Source: Streptomyces luomodiensis
GTDB lineage: Bacteria > Actinomycetota > Actinomycetes > Streptomycetales > Streptomycetaceae
DNA length: 64,000 nt
Assembly: GCF_031679605.1 (NCBI RefSeq)
Contig: NZ_CP117522.1
Location: forward strand, 2,728,001 to 2,792,000
Direction of reading: 5' to 3'
Each line of letters begins with the position of its first letter. Positions within the stretch are counted from its first letter, which is position 1. The notes under the pieces are model-generated. The model was given only the letters and a program-made list of their open reading frames with translations. It did not search any database and was not told where the DNA came from. Below are positions 9,180 to 18,294 of this stretch, piece after piece. The position numbers and the translations under genes were made by a program.

Positions 9180-10991
9180 ATGCCGCTCAACCGTAGGACG
9201 TTCCTGGGCCGCTCGGCGGCGACGAGCGCGGGGGTCGCACTGGCCGGGGCCTCGGCCTCCACCGCTGCCGCCGCGCAGGCACGGGGGCACCAGGGCCCCG
9301 CCGGCCACCGGAAGCGGTACGCCTTCACCGTGATGGGCACGACCGATCTGCACGGCAACGTGTTCAACTGGGACTACTTCACCGACGCCGAGTTCGACGA
9401 CACGGCGCACAACGACGTGGGCCTGGCGAAGATCTCCACGCTGGTCGACCAGGTCCGCGAGGAGAAGGGGCGTCGCAATACGCTGCTGATCGACGCGGGT
9501 GACACCATCCAGGGCACCCAGTTGTCGTACTACTACGCCAAGGTGGACCCGATCACGGGCGCGGACGGTCCGGTGCATCCCATGGCGCGGGCGATGAACG
9601 CGATCGGCTATGACGCGGCGGCGCTGGGCAACCATGAGTTCAACTACGGCATCCCGGTGCTGCGGAAGTTCGAGGAGCAGTGCGACTTCCCGCTGCTGGG
9701 GGCGAACGCGCTGGACGCGAAGACGCTGCGGCCGGCCTTCGCGCCGTACTGGATGACGCGGCTGCGCACCCCGTTCGGGCGGGATGTGAAGGTGGCGGTG
9801 CTGGGGCTGACCAATCCGGGCATCGCGATCTGGGACAAGGCCAATGTGCAGGGGAAGATGACGTTCCCGGGCCTGGAGGAGCAGGCCGCGAAGTGGGTGC
9901 CGCGGCTGCGGTCGATGGGCGCGGACGTGGTGATCGTCTCGGCGCATTCGGGGACCAGCGGCACGTCCAGCTACGGCGACCAGGTGCCGTATGTGGAGAA
10001 CGCGGCGGCGCTGGTGGCGCGGAAGGTGGCGGGGATCGACGCGATCCTGGTGGGCCACGCGCATGTGGAGATACCCGAGTCACGGGTGGTGAACGAGGAG
10101 ACGGGGCGCGAGGTGGTGCTCTCGGAGCCGCTCAAGTGGGGTCAGCGGCTCACCCTCTTCGATTTCGAGCTCGAGTGGGAGCGGGGCCGCTGGCAGGTGG
10201 CGTCGGTGTCGGCGGAGGTGCTGAACTCCAACACGGCCGAGGAGGACCCGCGGATCGTGCGGCTGCTCGGCGATGAGCACAAGAAGGTCGTCGGCTATGT
10301 GAACCAGACCATCGGCACCTGCTCGGTGGCGATGGCGGCCACCGAGGCGCCCTACAAGGACGAGCCGATCATCGACTTCATCAACCATGTGCAGTCGGAG
10401 ACGGTGAAGGCGGCGCTGGCGGGGACGGAGTACGCGGCGCTGCCGGTGCTCTCGCAGGCGTCCTGTTTCTCCCGGACGGCGGCGATTCCGGCGGGGGAGG
10501 TCACGATCCGGCAGGTGGCGGGGTTGTATCCGTTCGAGAACACCCTGGAGGCGCGGGTGCTGACGGGCGCCCAGCTCAAGGAGTATCTGGAGTTCTCGGC
10601 GCGCTACTACGTGCAGACCCCGGCGGGCGGTGAGGTGGACCCCGAGAAGCTGACGAACGCCTCGGACACCCCGGACTACAACTACGACGCGGTCGGCGGG
10701 CTGACGTACGAGATCGACATCGCGAAGGCGCCGGGGTCGCGGATCGCCGGGCTGAGCTTCGGGGGCAAGCCGATCGACGAGAAGGCGGAGTTCGTGCTGG
10801 CGGTCAACAACTACCGGGCGAGCGGGGGTGGCAACTTCCCGCATGTGGCCTCCGCGAAGCAGGTGTGGGCCAATTCGGAGGAGATCCGGAACACGATCAT
10901 CGCCTGGGTGCAGGCGGAGGGGACGATCGATGTGTCGCGGTTCGGGTCGGTGGACTGGAAGCTGACCCGCGACGGCGTCCCGGTGTTCTGA
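9180..10991 (+). CDS. Tat-exported 5'-nucleotidase / 2',3'-cyclic phosphodiesterase family phosphoesterase
   Basis: 603 residues. The N terminus NRRTFLGRSAATSAG is a twin-arginine signal followed by an Ala-rich stretch, so it is exported folded. The calcineurin-like metallophosphoesterase domain carries the metal ligands in TTDLHGN, IDAGDTIQG, LGNHEFNYG, VSAHSG and VGHAH. The C-terminal 5_nucleotid_C domain (from about residue 370) includes NTLEARVLTGAQLKEYLE and VNNYRASGGGNFP. It should dephosphorylate extracellular nucleotides and so supply phosphate and nucleosides. ATG 9180 is preferred over the longer open frame because it directly precedes the Tat motif and follows AGGGGAG. Confidence 0.92.
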   Translation: MPLNRRTFLGRSAATSAGVALAGASASTAAAAQARGHQGPAGHRKRYAFTVMGTTDLHGNVFNWDYFTDAEFDDTAHNDVGLAKISTLVDQVREEKGRRNTLLIDAGDTIQGTQLSYYYAKVDPITGADGPVHPMARAMNAIGYDAAALGNHEFNYGIPVLRKFEEQCDFPLLGANALDAKTLRPAFAPYWMTRLRTPFGRDVKVAVLGLTNPGIAIWDKANVQGKMTFPGLEEQAAKWVPRLRSMGADVVIVSAHSGTSGTSSYGDQVPYVENAAALVARKVAGIDAILVGHAHVEIPESRVVNEETGREVVLSEPLKWGQRLTLFDFELEWERGRWQVASVSAEVLNSNTAEEDPRIVRLLGDEHKKVVGYVNQTIGTCSVAMAATEAPYKDEPIIDFINHVQSETVKAALAGTEYAALPVLSQASCFSRTAAIPAGEVTIRQVAGLYPFENTLEARVLTGAQLKEYLEFSARYYVQTPAGGEVDPEKLTNASDTPDYNYDAVGGLTYEIDIAKAPGSRIAGLSFGGKPIDEKAEFVLAVNNYRASGGGNFPHVASAKQVWANSEEIRNTIIAWVQAEGTIDVSRFGSVDWKLTRDGVPVF

Positions 10992-11037
10992 GGGGTCGTC
11001 GGACGGGTCCTGCCCGGAGCAGGACTGACGCGCAGGT

Positions 11038-11065
11038 GACCGCCGCTTCATGGGAAGCGGCGGTC
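11038..11065 (+). terminator. Intrinsic terminator of the 5'-nucleotidase gene
   Basis: A 12-bp perfect stem (GACCGCCGCTTC against GAAGCGGCGGTC), loop ATGG, followed by a T-rich tract (TTCTTCTTTTTC). Confidence 0.92.
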
Positions 11066-11231
11066 TTCTTCTTTTTCGGTGCGATGGGCGCGGCGGGGCG
11101 ATGTGAAAGATTCCCGAAACCAAGCGTTGACGAGCCCACAATATTGTCCCACACTTTTGCCCCATCGACTCGGGCGTCGCGTCGGAGCACCGTCCGCGCG
11201 CCGACGAACCCAGACCGACAGGGAGCAACGC

Positions 11232-11309
11232 ATGTCTCACTTGCCCGGCGCCCCTCCGCCACCACAGCCATCGGGTCCCCTCGCCGAGCGTCCGAGGCGG
11301 CGACGGTGA
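11232..11309 (+). CDS. Short Pro/Arg-rich leader ORF overlapping the MFS start
   Basis: ATG 11232 has a very good ribosome site (AGGGAG seven bases upstream) and encodes 25 residues (MSHLPGAPPPPQPS...RRRR). Its TGA overlaps the MFS start as GTGA (11306-11309). This suggests a leader peptide that couples translation to the transporter. Alternatively it is the original transporter N terminus separated by a frameshift; the transporter frame is also open through this segment but lacks a start there. No homology is recognised. Confidence 0.45.
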   Translation: MSHLPGAPPPPQPSGPLAERPRRRR

Positions 11310-12616
11310 CCGCCACGGGCCGGGCGACCGCACCCAGCGGATCCGCCTCCGGCACCCACGACACGGTCCGCTGGTACCGACAGGTGGACGCCACGGCATG
11401 GCGAGCCCTCATCGCGGGCGGCGGGGCGTGGCTGTTCGAGGTATTCGACGTCACCCTGCTGTCCCTGACCACCCCCGCACTGCTGGCCGACTTCAGTACC
11501 ACCAAGGCACAGATCGGTCTCATCGGCACTCTCCAAGCCGTGGGGATGCTCGTCGGCGGTATCACCGGGGGCGCGATCGCCGACCGCGTCGGCAGGGTGA
11601 AGTCCCTGAGCCGCGCCACCGCCGTATACGCCCTCTTCACGGGCCTGGCGGCGCTGGCGCCCTCCTTGGGGGTCTTCGCGTTGCTGAGGCTCCTCGCCGG
11701 CCTGGGATTGGGCGCCACCTGGTCGGCGGGCGCCGCGCTCATCGCCGAAACCTGGCCCGCGGAGCACCGCGGCAAGAGCGGCGCTCTGATGCAGATCGGA
11801 TGGCCGCTGGGCAACCTGCTCGGGTTGGGTGTCGCGACCGTGGTCACCGCGTCCAACGGGGGAGACCTGCACCACGGTGGTTGGCGGATCCTCTACGCGA
11901 TCGGGGCGCTGCCGCTGCTGCTCGCTCTCTACATCCGGGTGGCCACACCGGAATCGCCCCGTTGGTCGAGGGATCACACATCGGGGAGCTCGCGCCCCCG
12001 GGCCCGCACCCTGCTCGCCCGGGGAACACGTCAACCGCTGCTGCTCGGCCTGGTGTTCGTGCTGGTGCTGCAGTACATGTTCTGGGGCGTGGTCTCCTTC
12101 CTGCCGACATACCTGGTCGAGGTCGACGGGCTCTCCATGGCCAAGAGCCTGGCGTTCCTGCTCATCCAGCAGGCGGGGGTGGCGGTGGGAATCATCGCCT
12201 ATCTGGGTGTCGGGGACCGGTGGGGCCGCAAGCCGGTCTTCATCGCCTATCTCACCGTGACCGTCTGCGGCATACTCCTGCTGATCAGCACCCGCTCACA
12301 TCCCGCCGCCCTCGTCGCCGGCATCCTCGCCGGGACGGGAGTGAGCGGAATCCTCGCGGGGATCGGCCCCTGGACCGCCGAGCTGGTGCACCGGTCACCC
12401 ATCCGCGCGACGGCCATGTCCGTCATCTACCACGGTGGACGCATCGGCGGCGCCGCCGCGCCGTACATCATCGGCACCCTCGCCGTGGGGACGACCGGAT
12501 TCAAGATCGGACTGCTGACCACCGCGCTCGCCACGGTCGCGGCCATCGTCGTCATGGCATTCGCTCCCGAGACCAAAGGCCGGGAACTGACCGCGAACGC
12601 CGCCGTCCGCACATAG
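11306..12616 (+). CDS. MFS transporter (aromatic/carboxylic acid:H+ symporter type)
   Basis: 436 residues with about 12 transmembrane helices. The loop 2-3 motif GGAIADRVGRVK and its repeat in the second half (LGVGDRWGRKP) place it in the major facilitator superfamily. WPAEHRGKSGALMQIGWPLG and an acidic residue in helix 1 (FEVFDVTLL) resemble the carboxylate/aromatic acid:proton symporter group. It probably imports the organic acid used by the downstream enzymes. The GTG start at 11306 follows GAGG (8-base spacing). First full gene of the catabolic cluster; 68 bases separate it from the acyl-CoA ligase. Confidence 0.85.
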   Translation: MTATGRATAPSGSASGTHDTVRWYRQVDATAWRALIAGGGAWLFEVFDVTLLSLTTPALLADFSTTKAQIGLIGTLQAVGMLVGGITGGAIADRVGRVKSLSRATAVYALFTGLAALAPSLGVFALLRLLAGLGLGATWSAGAALIAETWPAEHRGKSGALMQIGWPLGNLLGLGVATVVTASNGGDLHHGGWRILYAIGALPLLLALYIRVATPESPRWSRDHTSGSSRPRARTLLARGTRQPLLLGLVFVLVLQYMFWGVVSFLPTYLVEVDGLSMAKSLAFLLIQQAGVAVGIIAYLGVGDRWGRKPVFIAYLTVTVCGILLLISTRSHPAALVAGILAGTGVSGILAGIGPWTAELVHRSPIRATAMSVIYHGGRIGGAAAPYIIGTLAVGTTGFKIGLLTTALATVAAIVVMAFAPETKGRELTANAAVRT

Positions 12617-12684
12617 GACGCGTGCCGCGCCCGCCCAGGACCTCCCCCTGCCGCTCTCCTCCAGTTCAAGGATCCCCGCCTCTC

Positions 12685-14403
12685 ATGTTGAGCACCATGC
12701 AGGACGTTCCCCTCACCCTCGCCCGGATTCTGATCCACGGCTCGACGGTGTTCGGGAACTCCACCGTCACCACCTGGTCCGAAAGCCACTCACCACGGCG
12801 CCGCGGCTACGCGGAGACCGGCGCACGTGCTGCCCGCCTCGCCCACGCGCTTCGCGAGGAACTCGGAATCCGCGACGGCGACAGGGTCGCCACGTTCATG
12901 TGGAACAACGCCGAACACCTGGAGACATATCTCGCCGTCCCCGCGATGGGAGCGGTGCTGCACACCCTCAACCTCCGGCTGGCACCACATCAGCTCTCCT
13001 GGATCGTCAACGACGCCGCCGACACCGTGATCATCGTTGACGGATCGCTGTTGCCGCTCCTCGCTCCGGTACTGGCCGGACTGCCCTCGGTCGAGCACCT
13101 CATCGTCGCGGGCCCCGGGGACCGCTCCGGGCTCGACGAGGCCCGCACGGCCCGGCGCCGGGCCGGCCGCGGCATCCATGTCCACGACTACGAGGAACTG
13201 ATCGCGGGGCGGCCCGAGGAATATCCCTGGCGGGAGGAGATGGACGAGCGGTCGGCCGCGGCGCTGTGCCACACCTCCGGCACCACCGGAAACCCGAAAG
13301 GCGTCGTCTACAGCCACCGTTCCATCTACCTGCACTCTCTGCAGTTGCAGGCCGCCGACGCCTTCGCCCTCGGCTCCGCGGACACCGCGCTTCCCGTGGT
13401 CCCGATGTTCCACGTCAACGCCTGGGGCATCCCGCACGCCGCCTTCATGACCGGTGCCTCCTTGCTGATGCCGGACCGGTTCCTCCAAGGAGCGCCACTC
13501 GCCGACATGATCGCCGCAGAACGGCCCACTGTGGCGGCCGCGGTACCGACCGTGTGGTCCGCCCTCCTCACCGAACTCGACGCGCGACCGCGCGACGTGT
13601 CCAGCCTGCGCACGGCGGTCGTGGGCGGTTCCGCATGCGCCCCGTCACTGATGCGCGGCCTCGAGAGCCGGCACGGCGTACGGGTCCTCCAGGCTTGGGG
13701 GATGACCGAGACCTCACCTTTGGGGGCGCTGGCCCGGCCACCCGCCGGCGTCGACGACGAGCAGGCGTGGACGTACCGGGTCACCCAGGGCCGGGTCCCG
13801 GCCTCGGTCCAGGCCCGGCTGGTCGGCCTCGACGGAGCCCCGGTCCCCCACGACGGGCGCACCAGCGGTGAGCTCCAGGTGCGCGGCCCGTGGATCACCG
13901 GCTCCTACTACGAGGGGGCCCACCCGGCGACGCCGTCGGACCCTCAGACCCCCGAGGCGCACGAGCGGTTCGACGGGGACTGGCTGCGCACCGGGGACAT
14001 CGCGACGCTGACCCCGGACGGCTATCTCACACTCACCGACCGCGCGAAGGACCTCATCAAGTCAGGGGGCGAGTGGATCTCCTCGGTCCAGCTCGAGAAC
14101 CACCTCATGGCGCACCCGGCGGTGGCCGAGGCAGCCGTCGTCGCCGTCCCCGATGAGCGTTGGGGGGAGCGCCCGCTGGCGGCGGTCGTGCTCCGTCCGG
14201 GTGCGGACATCGCCTTCGGGCCGCTGCGCGACTTCCTCGCCGGGCACATCGCGTCCTGGCAGTTGCCGGACCACTGGGTCCGCCTGCCCAGCCTTCCGAA
14301 GACCTCCGTGGGCAAACTCGACAAAAAAGCGCTCCGGGCTCGGTACGCCGACGGCGAGCTGGACGCCGTTCGCGTCCCCGGGCGCCGGGAGCGGGGGGTC
14401 TGA
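12685..14403 (+). CDS. Acyl-CoA synthetase / carboxylic acid-CoA ligase (ANL family)
   Basis: 572 residues with all adenylate-forming motifs: P-loop HTSGTTGNPKG, QAWGMTETSPLG, GDWLRTGDIA, DRAKDLIKSGGEWIS and the C-terminal catalytic Lys in KTSVGKLDKKALR. It activates a carboxylic acid as acyl-AMP and then acyl-CoA. The insertion GPWITGSYY...EAHERFDGDW is typical of medium/long-chain FadD-like enzymes, but chain length cannot be predicted. In this cluster it could activate the imported acid or the monocarboxylate released by the lyase. ATG 12685 (AAGGA upstream); 12697 is an alternative start four codons in. Confidence 0.9.
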   Translation: MLSTMQDVPLTLARILIHGSTVFGNSTVTTWSESHSPRRRGYAETGARAARLAHALREELGIRDGDRVATFMWNNAEHLETYLAVPAMGAVLHTLNLRLAPHQLSWIVNDAADTVIIVDGSLLPLLAPVLAGLPSVEHLIVAGPGDRSGLDEARTARRRAGRGIHVHDYEELIAGRPEEYPWREEMDERSAAALCHTSGTTGNPKGVVYSHRSIYLHSLQLQAADAFALGSADTALPVVPMFHVNAWGIPHAAFMTGASLLMPDRFLQGAPLADMIAAERPTVAAAVPTVWSALLTELDARPRDVSSLRTAVVGGSACAPSLMRGLESRHGVRVLQAWGMTETSPLGALARPPAGVDDEQAWTYRVTQGRVPASVQARLVGLDGAPVPHDGRTSGELQVRGPWITGSYYEGAHPATPSDPQTPEAHERFDGDWLRTGDIATLTPDGYLTLTDRAKDLIKSGGEWISSVQLENHLMAHPAVAEAAVVAVPDERWGERPLAAVVLRPGADIAFGPLRDFLAGHIASWQLPDHWVRLPSLPKTSVGKLDKKALRARYADGELDAVRVPGRRERGV

Positions 14404-14429
14404 AGGGGCGGAGGGCTCTGCCCGCTCAC

Positions 14430-14468
14430 GGGTTCGCCTGTCCGGCGGCACATGGGACAGGCGAACCC
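14430..14468. terminator. Bidirectional terminator between the CoA ligase and gntR
   Basis: A 14-bp perfect stem (GGGTTCGCCTGTCC at 14430-14443 against 14455-14468) with an 11-nt loop lies between convergent genes. Confidence 0.85.
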
Positions 14469-14494
14469 GCCCCTGGCCGGCTGGAGGAGGTCCC

Positions 14495-15193
14495 TCAGGC
14501 GAAGTCGCCGTCCGGGAGCTGCATGATGCCGCTTCTGGTGTGCCTCAGGTGACGGCGCATCAGGTCTTCGGCTCGGGTGCCGTCGCCGTCGAGAATCGCC
14601 TCGGCGAGGCTTTGGTGCTCGGTGACCGAGTATTCCCGCATGCCGGTCCTGTCGTGGTTCGCCGCCGCCGAGCGGAACTGGATGCGGAAGGTCTGGATCT
14701 GGAGCTGGTCCACCAGCTCCTCCAGGCGCGGATGGGCGCTCAGCTCGACGATGGTGCGGTGGAACCGGATGTTCTCGTCCATGTAGGCCGGCAGTTCGGC
14801 GGTGCGGGCGACCTCATGCATGGATTCGAGTGCCGCCACCAGGCGCTGACGGTGATCCGTTTCGCCGATCCGTTGGGCGGCGAGGCGGGCGGCGAGCCCT
14901 TCGAGGACCTCGCGCAGTTCGTAGAGCTGAGCCACGTCCTCGCGGGTCAGCCGGCGGATGGAGGCACCCCGATGCGCTTCGATCTGCACGAAGCCGTCGC
15001 TGCGCAGCCGGGACAGCGCCTCGCGCAGCGCGTTGCGTCCGACGCCGAGTTCCCGCATGAGGTCGGCCTCCACAAGGCGCTGACCGGGGACGTAGCGGCC
15101 GGTCTTGACCCCCTCCCGCACGGTGGCGACCACCCGCTCGACGGCGGATGACGCCCCGCGACGCCCCCCGCCGGTCACTACTTGCTCGGTCAC
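14495..15193 (-). CDS. GntR-family transcriptional regulator, FCD (FadR) subfamily
   Basis: 232 residues. The N-terminal winged helix (ADLMRELGVGRNALREALSR, then LRSDGFVQIEAHRGASIRRL) binds DNA. The all-helical FCD domain follows (ELREVLEGLAARLAA ... NIRFHRTIVELSAHPRLEELV) with the metal/ligand residues characteristic of acid-sensing FCD proteins. It is divergent from the LeuC-like operon across 133 bases, the usual arrangement for a local repressor released by the pathway substrate or an intermediate. GTG 15193 has AGAGGA eight bases upstream; the frame open to 15403 runs into the opposite gene and is not used. Confidence 0.88.
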   Translation of the reverse strand: MTEQVVTGGGRRGASSAVERVVATVREGVKTGRYVPGQRLVEADLMRELGVGRNALREALSRLRSDGFVQIEAHRGASIRRLTREDVAQLYELREVLEGLAARLAAQRIGETDHRQRLVAALESMHEVARTAELPAYMDENIRFHRTIVELSAHPRLEELVDQLQIQTFRIQFRSAAANHDRTGMREYSVTEHQSLAEAILDGDGTRAEDLMRRHLRHTRSGIMQLPDGDFA

Positions 15194-15326
15194 TTTCGGT
15201 TTCCTCTCGCTCGATGGGGGCCGGTCTTGCCGGGCCCGGCACGCTGTCCATATTTTGCCCCCTTGCATCATCCTACAATTTCGCCCTACCATCGCCGGGA
15301 AATGAGACGTCCTCGAGGAGGTGCGG
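15194..15326. promoter_or_regulatory. Divergent promoter/operator region of gntR and the hydratase operon
   Basis: The segment is AT-richer than its surroundings at 15248-15285. A 16-base imperfect palindrome TTGCATCATCCTACAA (15263-15278, 10 of 16 positions symmetric) lies about 50 bases before the LeuC-like start and is the best operator candidate. The ribosome site GAGGAGG (15315-15321) serves the ATG at 15327. Confidence 0.4.
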
Positions 15327-16727
15327 ATGAAGACGTTGGTCGAGAAGGTGTGGGACGCCCATGTCGTGCGGCACGCCGAAGGCGAACCCGACCTGCTGTA
15401 CATCGACTTCCACCTGCTGCACGAGGGCTCCAGCCCCCAGGCGTTCGCCGGGCTGCGTCAGACCGGCAGGCGGGTGCGGCGCCCGGAGCTGACCATGGCG
15501 ACCGAGGACCACATCGTCCCGACCCTCGCCATCGACCGCCCGGTCGGGGACCCGGTGGCCCGCATGATGATGGACGCGCTGCGGAGCAACTGCTCCGAGT
15601 TCGGGGTCCCGCTGCACCGCATGGGCTCGGCGGACCAGGGGATCGTGCACGTCATCGGCCCGCAGCTGGGGATCACCCAGCCCGGTATGACCATCCTGTG
15701 CGGCGACAGCCACACCAGCACCCACGGCGCGTTCGGGGCGCTGGCCCTCGGAATCGGCACCAGCGAGGTCGAGCATGTGCTGGCGACCCAGACGCTGCCC
15801 CTGCAGCGGCCGAAGACGATGGCCGTCACGGTGAACGGCCGGCTGCCCGCCGGAGTCACCGCGAAGGACCTGATCCTGTCCGTCATCGCGAAGATCGGCA
15901 CCGGTGGCGGCCAGGGTCACATCATCGAGTACCGCGGTGAGGCGATCCGGGCGCTGTCGATGGAGGGCCGGATGACGGTGTGCAACATGTCGATCGAAGC
16001 CGGCGCCCGAGCCGGGCTGATCGCCCCGGACGAGACGACGTTCGCCTACCTGGCGGGCCGGAAGTACGCCCCGAAGGGCAGGGACTGGGAGACATCGCTG
16101 GAGCGCTGGCGCTCCCTGGCCACCGACGAGGGCGCCGCCTTCGACACCGAGGTCGAACTGGACGCCGCCGGACTGTCGCCGTACGTCACCTGGGGCACCA
16201 ACCCCGGCCAAGCGGTACCGCTGTCCGGCACGGTCCCCGCCCCGGACGGCTTCGCCGACCCCCACAAGCGCACCGCCGCCGAGCAGGCCATGGCCTATAT
16301 GGGGCTCTCCCCGGGCACCCGGATGCGGGACATCGCCGTCGACACCGTCTTCCTCGGGTCGTGCACCAACGGGCGCCTCGAGGACCTGCGGGCCGCCGCC
16401 GAGATCCTGCGCGGCAGGAAGGTCGCGCCGGGGGTGCGGATGGTCGTCGTCCCGGGATCCATGAGCGTCAAGGCCCAGGCCGAGTCGGAGGGACTGCACG
16501 AGGTCTTCCTCGCCGCGGGCGCGCAGTGGCGGGCGGCCGGCTGCTCGCTGTGCGTCGGCATGAACGACGACCGGCTCGGGCCCGGACAGCGCTGTGCCTC
16601 CACGTCCAACCGCAACTTCGAGGGTCGTCAGGGCAAAGGCGCACGCACTCATCTGGTCTCTCCGGCCACCGCCGCCGCCACCGCCGTCACCGGCCGTCTG
16701 ACCGCCCCCGCCGACCTGGACGCGTGA
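15327..16727 (+). CDS. leuC: LeuC-type aconitase-superfamily hydratase, large subunit (paralogue in a catabolic cluster)
   Basis: 466 residues, the length and full pattern of 3-isopropylmalate dehydratase large subunits. The [4Fe-4S] ligands are Cys346 (GSCTNGR), Cys406 and Cys409 (CSLCVGM). Substrate-loop motifs [16 protein letters not shown] and [14 protein letters not shown] are intact. With the small subunit it should interconvert an alkylmalate-type hydroxy acid and its alkene. No leuA or leuB lies nearby, and the neighbours are a lyase, two PrpD proteins and a GntR regulator, so the job is probably not leucine synthesis; dimethylmaleate hydratase is a precedent. ATG 15327 (GAGGAGG) is preferred to GTG 15321. 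Confidence 0.85.
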   Translation: MKTLVEKVWDAHVVRHAEGEPDLLYIDFHLLHEGSSPQAFAGLRQTGRRVRRPELTMATEDHIVPTLAIDRPVGDPVARMMMDALRSNCSEFGVPLHRMGSADQGIVHVIGPQLGITQPGMTILCGDSHTSTHGAFGALALGIGTSEVEHVLATQTLPLQRPKTMAVTVNGRLPAGVTAKDLILSVIAKIGTGGGQGHIIEYRGEAIRALSMEGRMTVCNMSIEAGARAGLIAPDETTFAYLAGRKYAPKGRDWETSLERWRSLATDEGAAFDTEVELDAAGLSPYVTWGTNPGQAVPLSGTVPAPDGFADPHKRTAAEQAMAYMGLSPGTRMRDIAVDTVFLGSCTNGRLEDLRAAAEILRGRKVAPGVRMVVVPGSMSVKAQAESEGLHEVFLAAGAQWRAAGCSLCVGMNDDRLGPGQRCASTSNRNFEGRQGKGARTHLVSPATAAATAVTGRLTAPADLDA

Positions 16728-16732
16728 TCATC

Positions 16733-17323
16733 ATGCAGCCACTGACCGTGCACACCGGATCCGCGGTGCCCTTGCGCCGCAGCAACGTCGACACCGACCA
16801 GATCATCCCGGCCCGGTACTGCCTGACGGTGTCCCGCACCGGATTCGCCGACCATCTGTTCCACACCTGGCGCCAGGACCCCGATTTCGTACTCAACCGG
16901 CCCGAGTACACGCACGCCTCCGTGCTGCTGGCCGGGCCCGACTTCGGCACCGGCTCCTCCCGGGAACACGCCGTGTGGGCCCTCCAGGACTTCGGCTTCC
17001 GCGTGGTGGTGTCCGCCCGCTTCGGCGACATCTTCCGCGGCAACGCCACCAAATCGGGCCTCCTCCCCGCCCAACTCGACGAGGACGCCGTCCTCGCCCT
17101 CCAGCAGCGCGTCGAAGCGGACCCCGCCCTACCGGTCACCCTGGACGTCATCGAGCGCCGGGTGCGCTGCGCGGAGCTGGATCTGCCCCTGGAGATCGAC
17201 GACTTCACCCGCCGACGGTTCCTCGAAGGGCTCGACGACATCGACCTGACCCTGCGGCACGCCGCCGCCATCACCGCCTACGAGGCCGGGCGGCCCGCGG
17301 GGCTGCCCGCCGTCCGGGCCTGA
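16733..17323 (+). CDS. leuD: LeuD-type aconitase-superfamily hydratase, small subunit
   Basis: 196 residues, the swivel domain partner of the preceding gene. The family signature NVDTDQIIPARY, the substrate-binding stretch GPDFGTGSSREHAVWAL and SARFGDIFRGNATKSGLLP are complete, and GLDDIDLTLRH lies near the C terminus. In true LeuD the YLRT-type loop after IIPA sets specificity; here it reads RYCLTVSRTGF. An alternative GTG at 16724 overlaps the large-subunit stop (GTGA) and would add three residues. Neither start has a strong ribosome site, consistent with coupled translation. Confidence 0.85.
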   Translation: MQPLTVHTGSAVPLRRSNVDTDQIIPARYCLTVSRTGFADHLFHTWRQDPDFVLNRPEYTHASVLLAGPDFGTGSSREHAVWALQDFGFRVVVSARFGDIFRGNATKSGLLPAQLDEDAVLALQQRVEADPALPVTLDVIERRVRCAELDLPLEIDDFTRRRFLEGLDDIDLTLRHAAAITAYEAGRPAGLPAVRA

Positions 17324-17334
17324 GGAGCGAGACC

Positions 17335-18228
17335 ATGAGCACTTCCCCCGCGGCCCGACTGCGCCGGCTGATCGCCGGCGAGGAACTGATCGTCGCTCCC
17401 GGCATCTACGACGGTCTGACGGCCGCCCTGGCCGAGCGTCATGGCTTCCCCGCGGCGTACGTCAGCGGCGGGGCGGCGTCCTGCGCCGTCCTCGGACGCC
17501 CCGACCTCGGTCTGATGACGGCCTCGGAGATGATCGCGCACACCTCCCGGCTGCGCTCGGCGACCTCGCTCCCGCTGGTGGTCGACATCGATACCGGTTA
17601 CGGCAACGAACTCAACGTCCGCCACACGATCGAGTCCTACGTCCGGGTCGGCGCGGCCGCGGTGCACCTCGAGGACCAGGTCTTCCCCAAACGCTGCGGC
17701 CACCTGTCCGGCAAGGCCGTCATCCCCACGGAGGACGCCGTCTCCAAGGTGCGGGCGGCGGTGGCCGCCCGCGCCGACGCGGACCTGGTGGTCATCGCCC
17801 GCACCGACGCCCGTGCGCCGCTGGGGTTGCGGGAGGCCATCGACCGGGCGAACCGCTTCGCCGACGCCGGCGCGGACATGATCTTCCTCGAGGCACCCGA
17901 GAGTGTCGCGGAGATGGAGACCATCGCCGAACGGGTCGAGGTCCCGCTGGTCGCCAACGTGCTGGCCAACTCCAGGACGCCGGTGCTGTCCACCGAGGAG
18001 CTGGCACAGCTCGGCTTCCGGCTGGCCCTCTACCCGGCCATCACCGCCAGTGCCGCGGTCACCGCGGTGGACACCGCACTGGCGACCCTCGGCGAACGGG
18101 GCCGCCCTCCTGAGCAGGACGCCCACGGGCCCGCCGCCCTGTTCGACATCGTCGGACTCGACGACTGGCTGGAATGGTCCGAGCACTACACGGGCACCAG
18201 CGCCGCCAAGCCGCACGCCCCTGAGTGA
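17335..18228 (+). CDS. Isocitrate lyase / PEP mutase family C-C lyase (methylisocitrate or dimethylmalate lyase-like)
   Basis: 297 residues, a TIM-barrel of the ICL/PEPM superfamily. The flexible catalytic loop FPKRCGHLSGK carries Cys121, the acid/base of true lyases; phosphonate and hydrolase members lack this Cys. Mg-binding and substrate residues are visible in SGGAAS, DIDTGYGN and LEDQVFPKRCGH. Known Cys-containing members of this size cleave 2-methylisocitrate (PrpB) or 2,3-dimethylmalate, each releasing pyruvate or a related keto acid plus a second acid. Following the hydratase pair directly (11-base gap, GAGGAG site), it likely cleaves the hydratase product. Confidence 0.85.
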   Translation: MSTSPAARLRRLIAGEELIVAPGIYDGLTAALAERHGFPAAYVSGGAASCAVLGRPDLGLMTASEMIAHTSRLRSATSLPLVVDIDTGYGNELNVRHTIESYVRVGAAAVHLEDQVFPKRCGHLSGKAVIPTEDAVSKVRAAVAARADADLVVIARTDARAPLGLREAIDRANRFADAGADMIFLEAPESVAEMETIAERVEVPLVANVLANSRTPVLSTEELAQLGFRLALYPAITASAAVTAVDTALATLGERGRPPEQDAHGPAALFDIVGLDDWLEWSEHYTGTSAAKPHAPE

Positions 18229-18294
18229 GCCCGGCCGCAGATCGCCACGAAACCTTCCGGCACCGCACCTCGCGCGAAGAGAGACCGAACGGAA

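Noticed and set aside
15327..17323. Housekeeping leucine biosynthesis leuCD
   Set aside because: Motifs fit LeuCD, but neighbours (lyase, PrpD pair, GntR, CoA ligase) and lack of leuA/leuB make a catabolic paralogue more likely. Not excluded without the rest of the genome.
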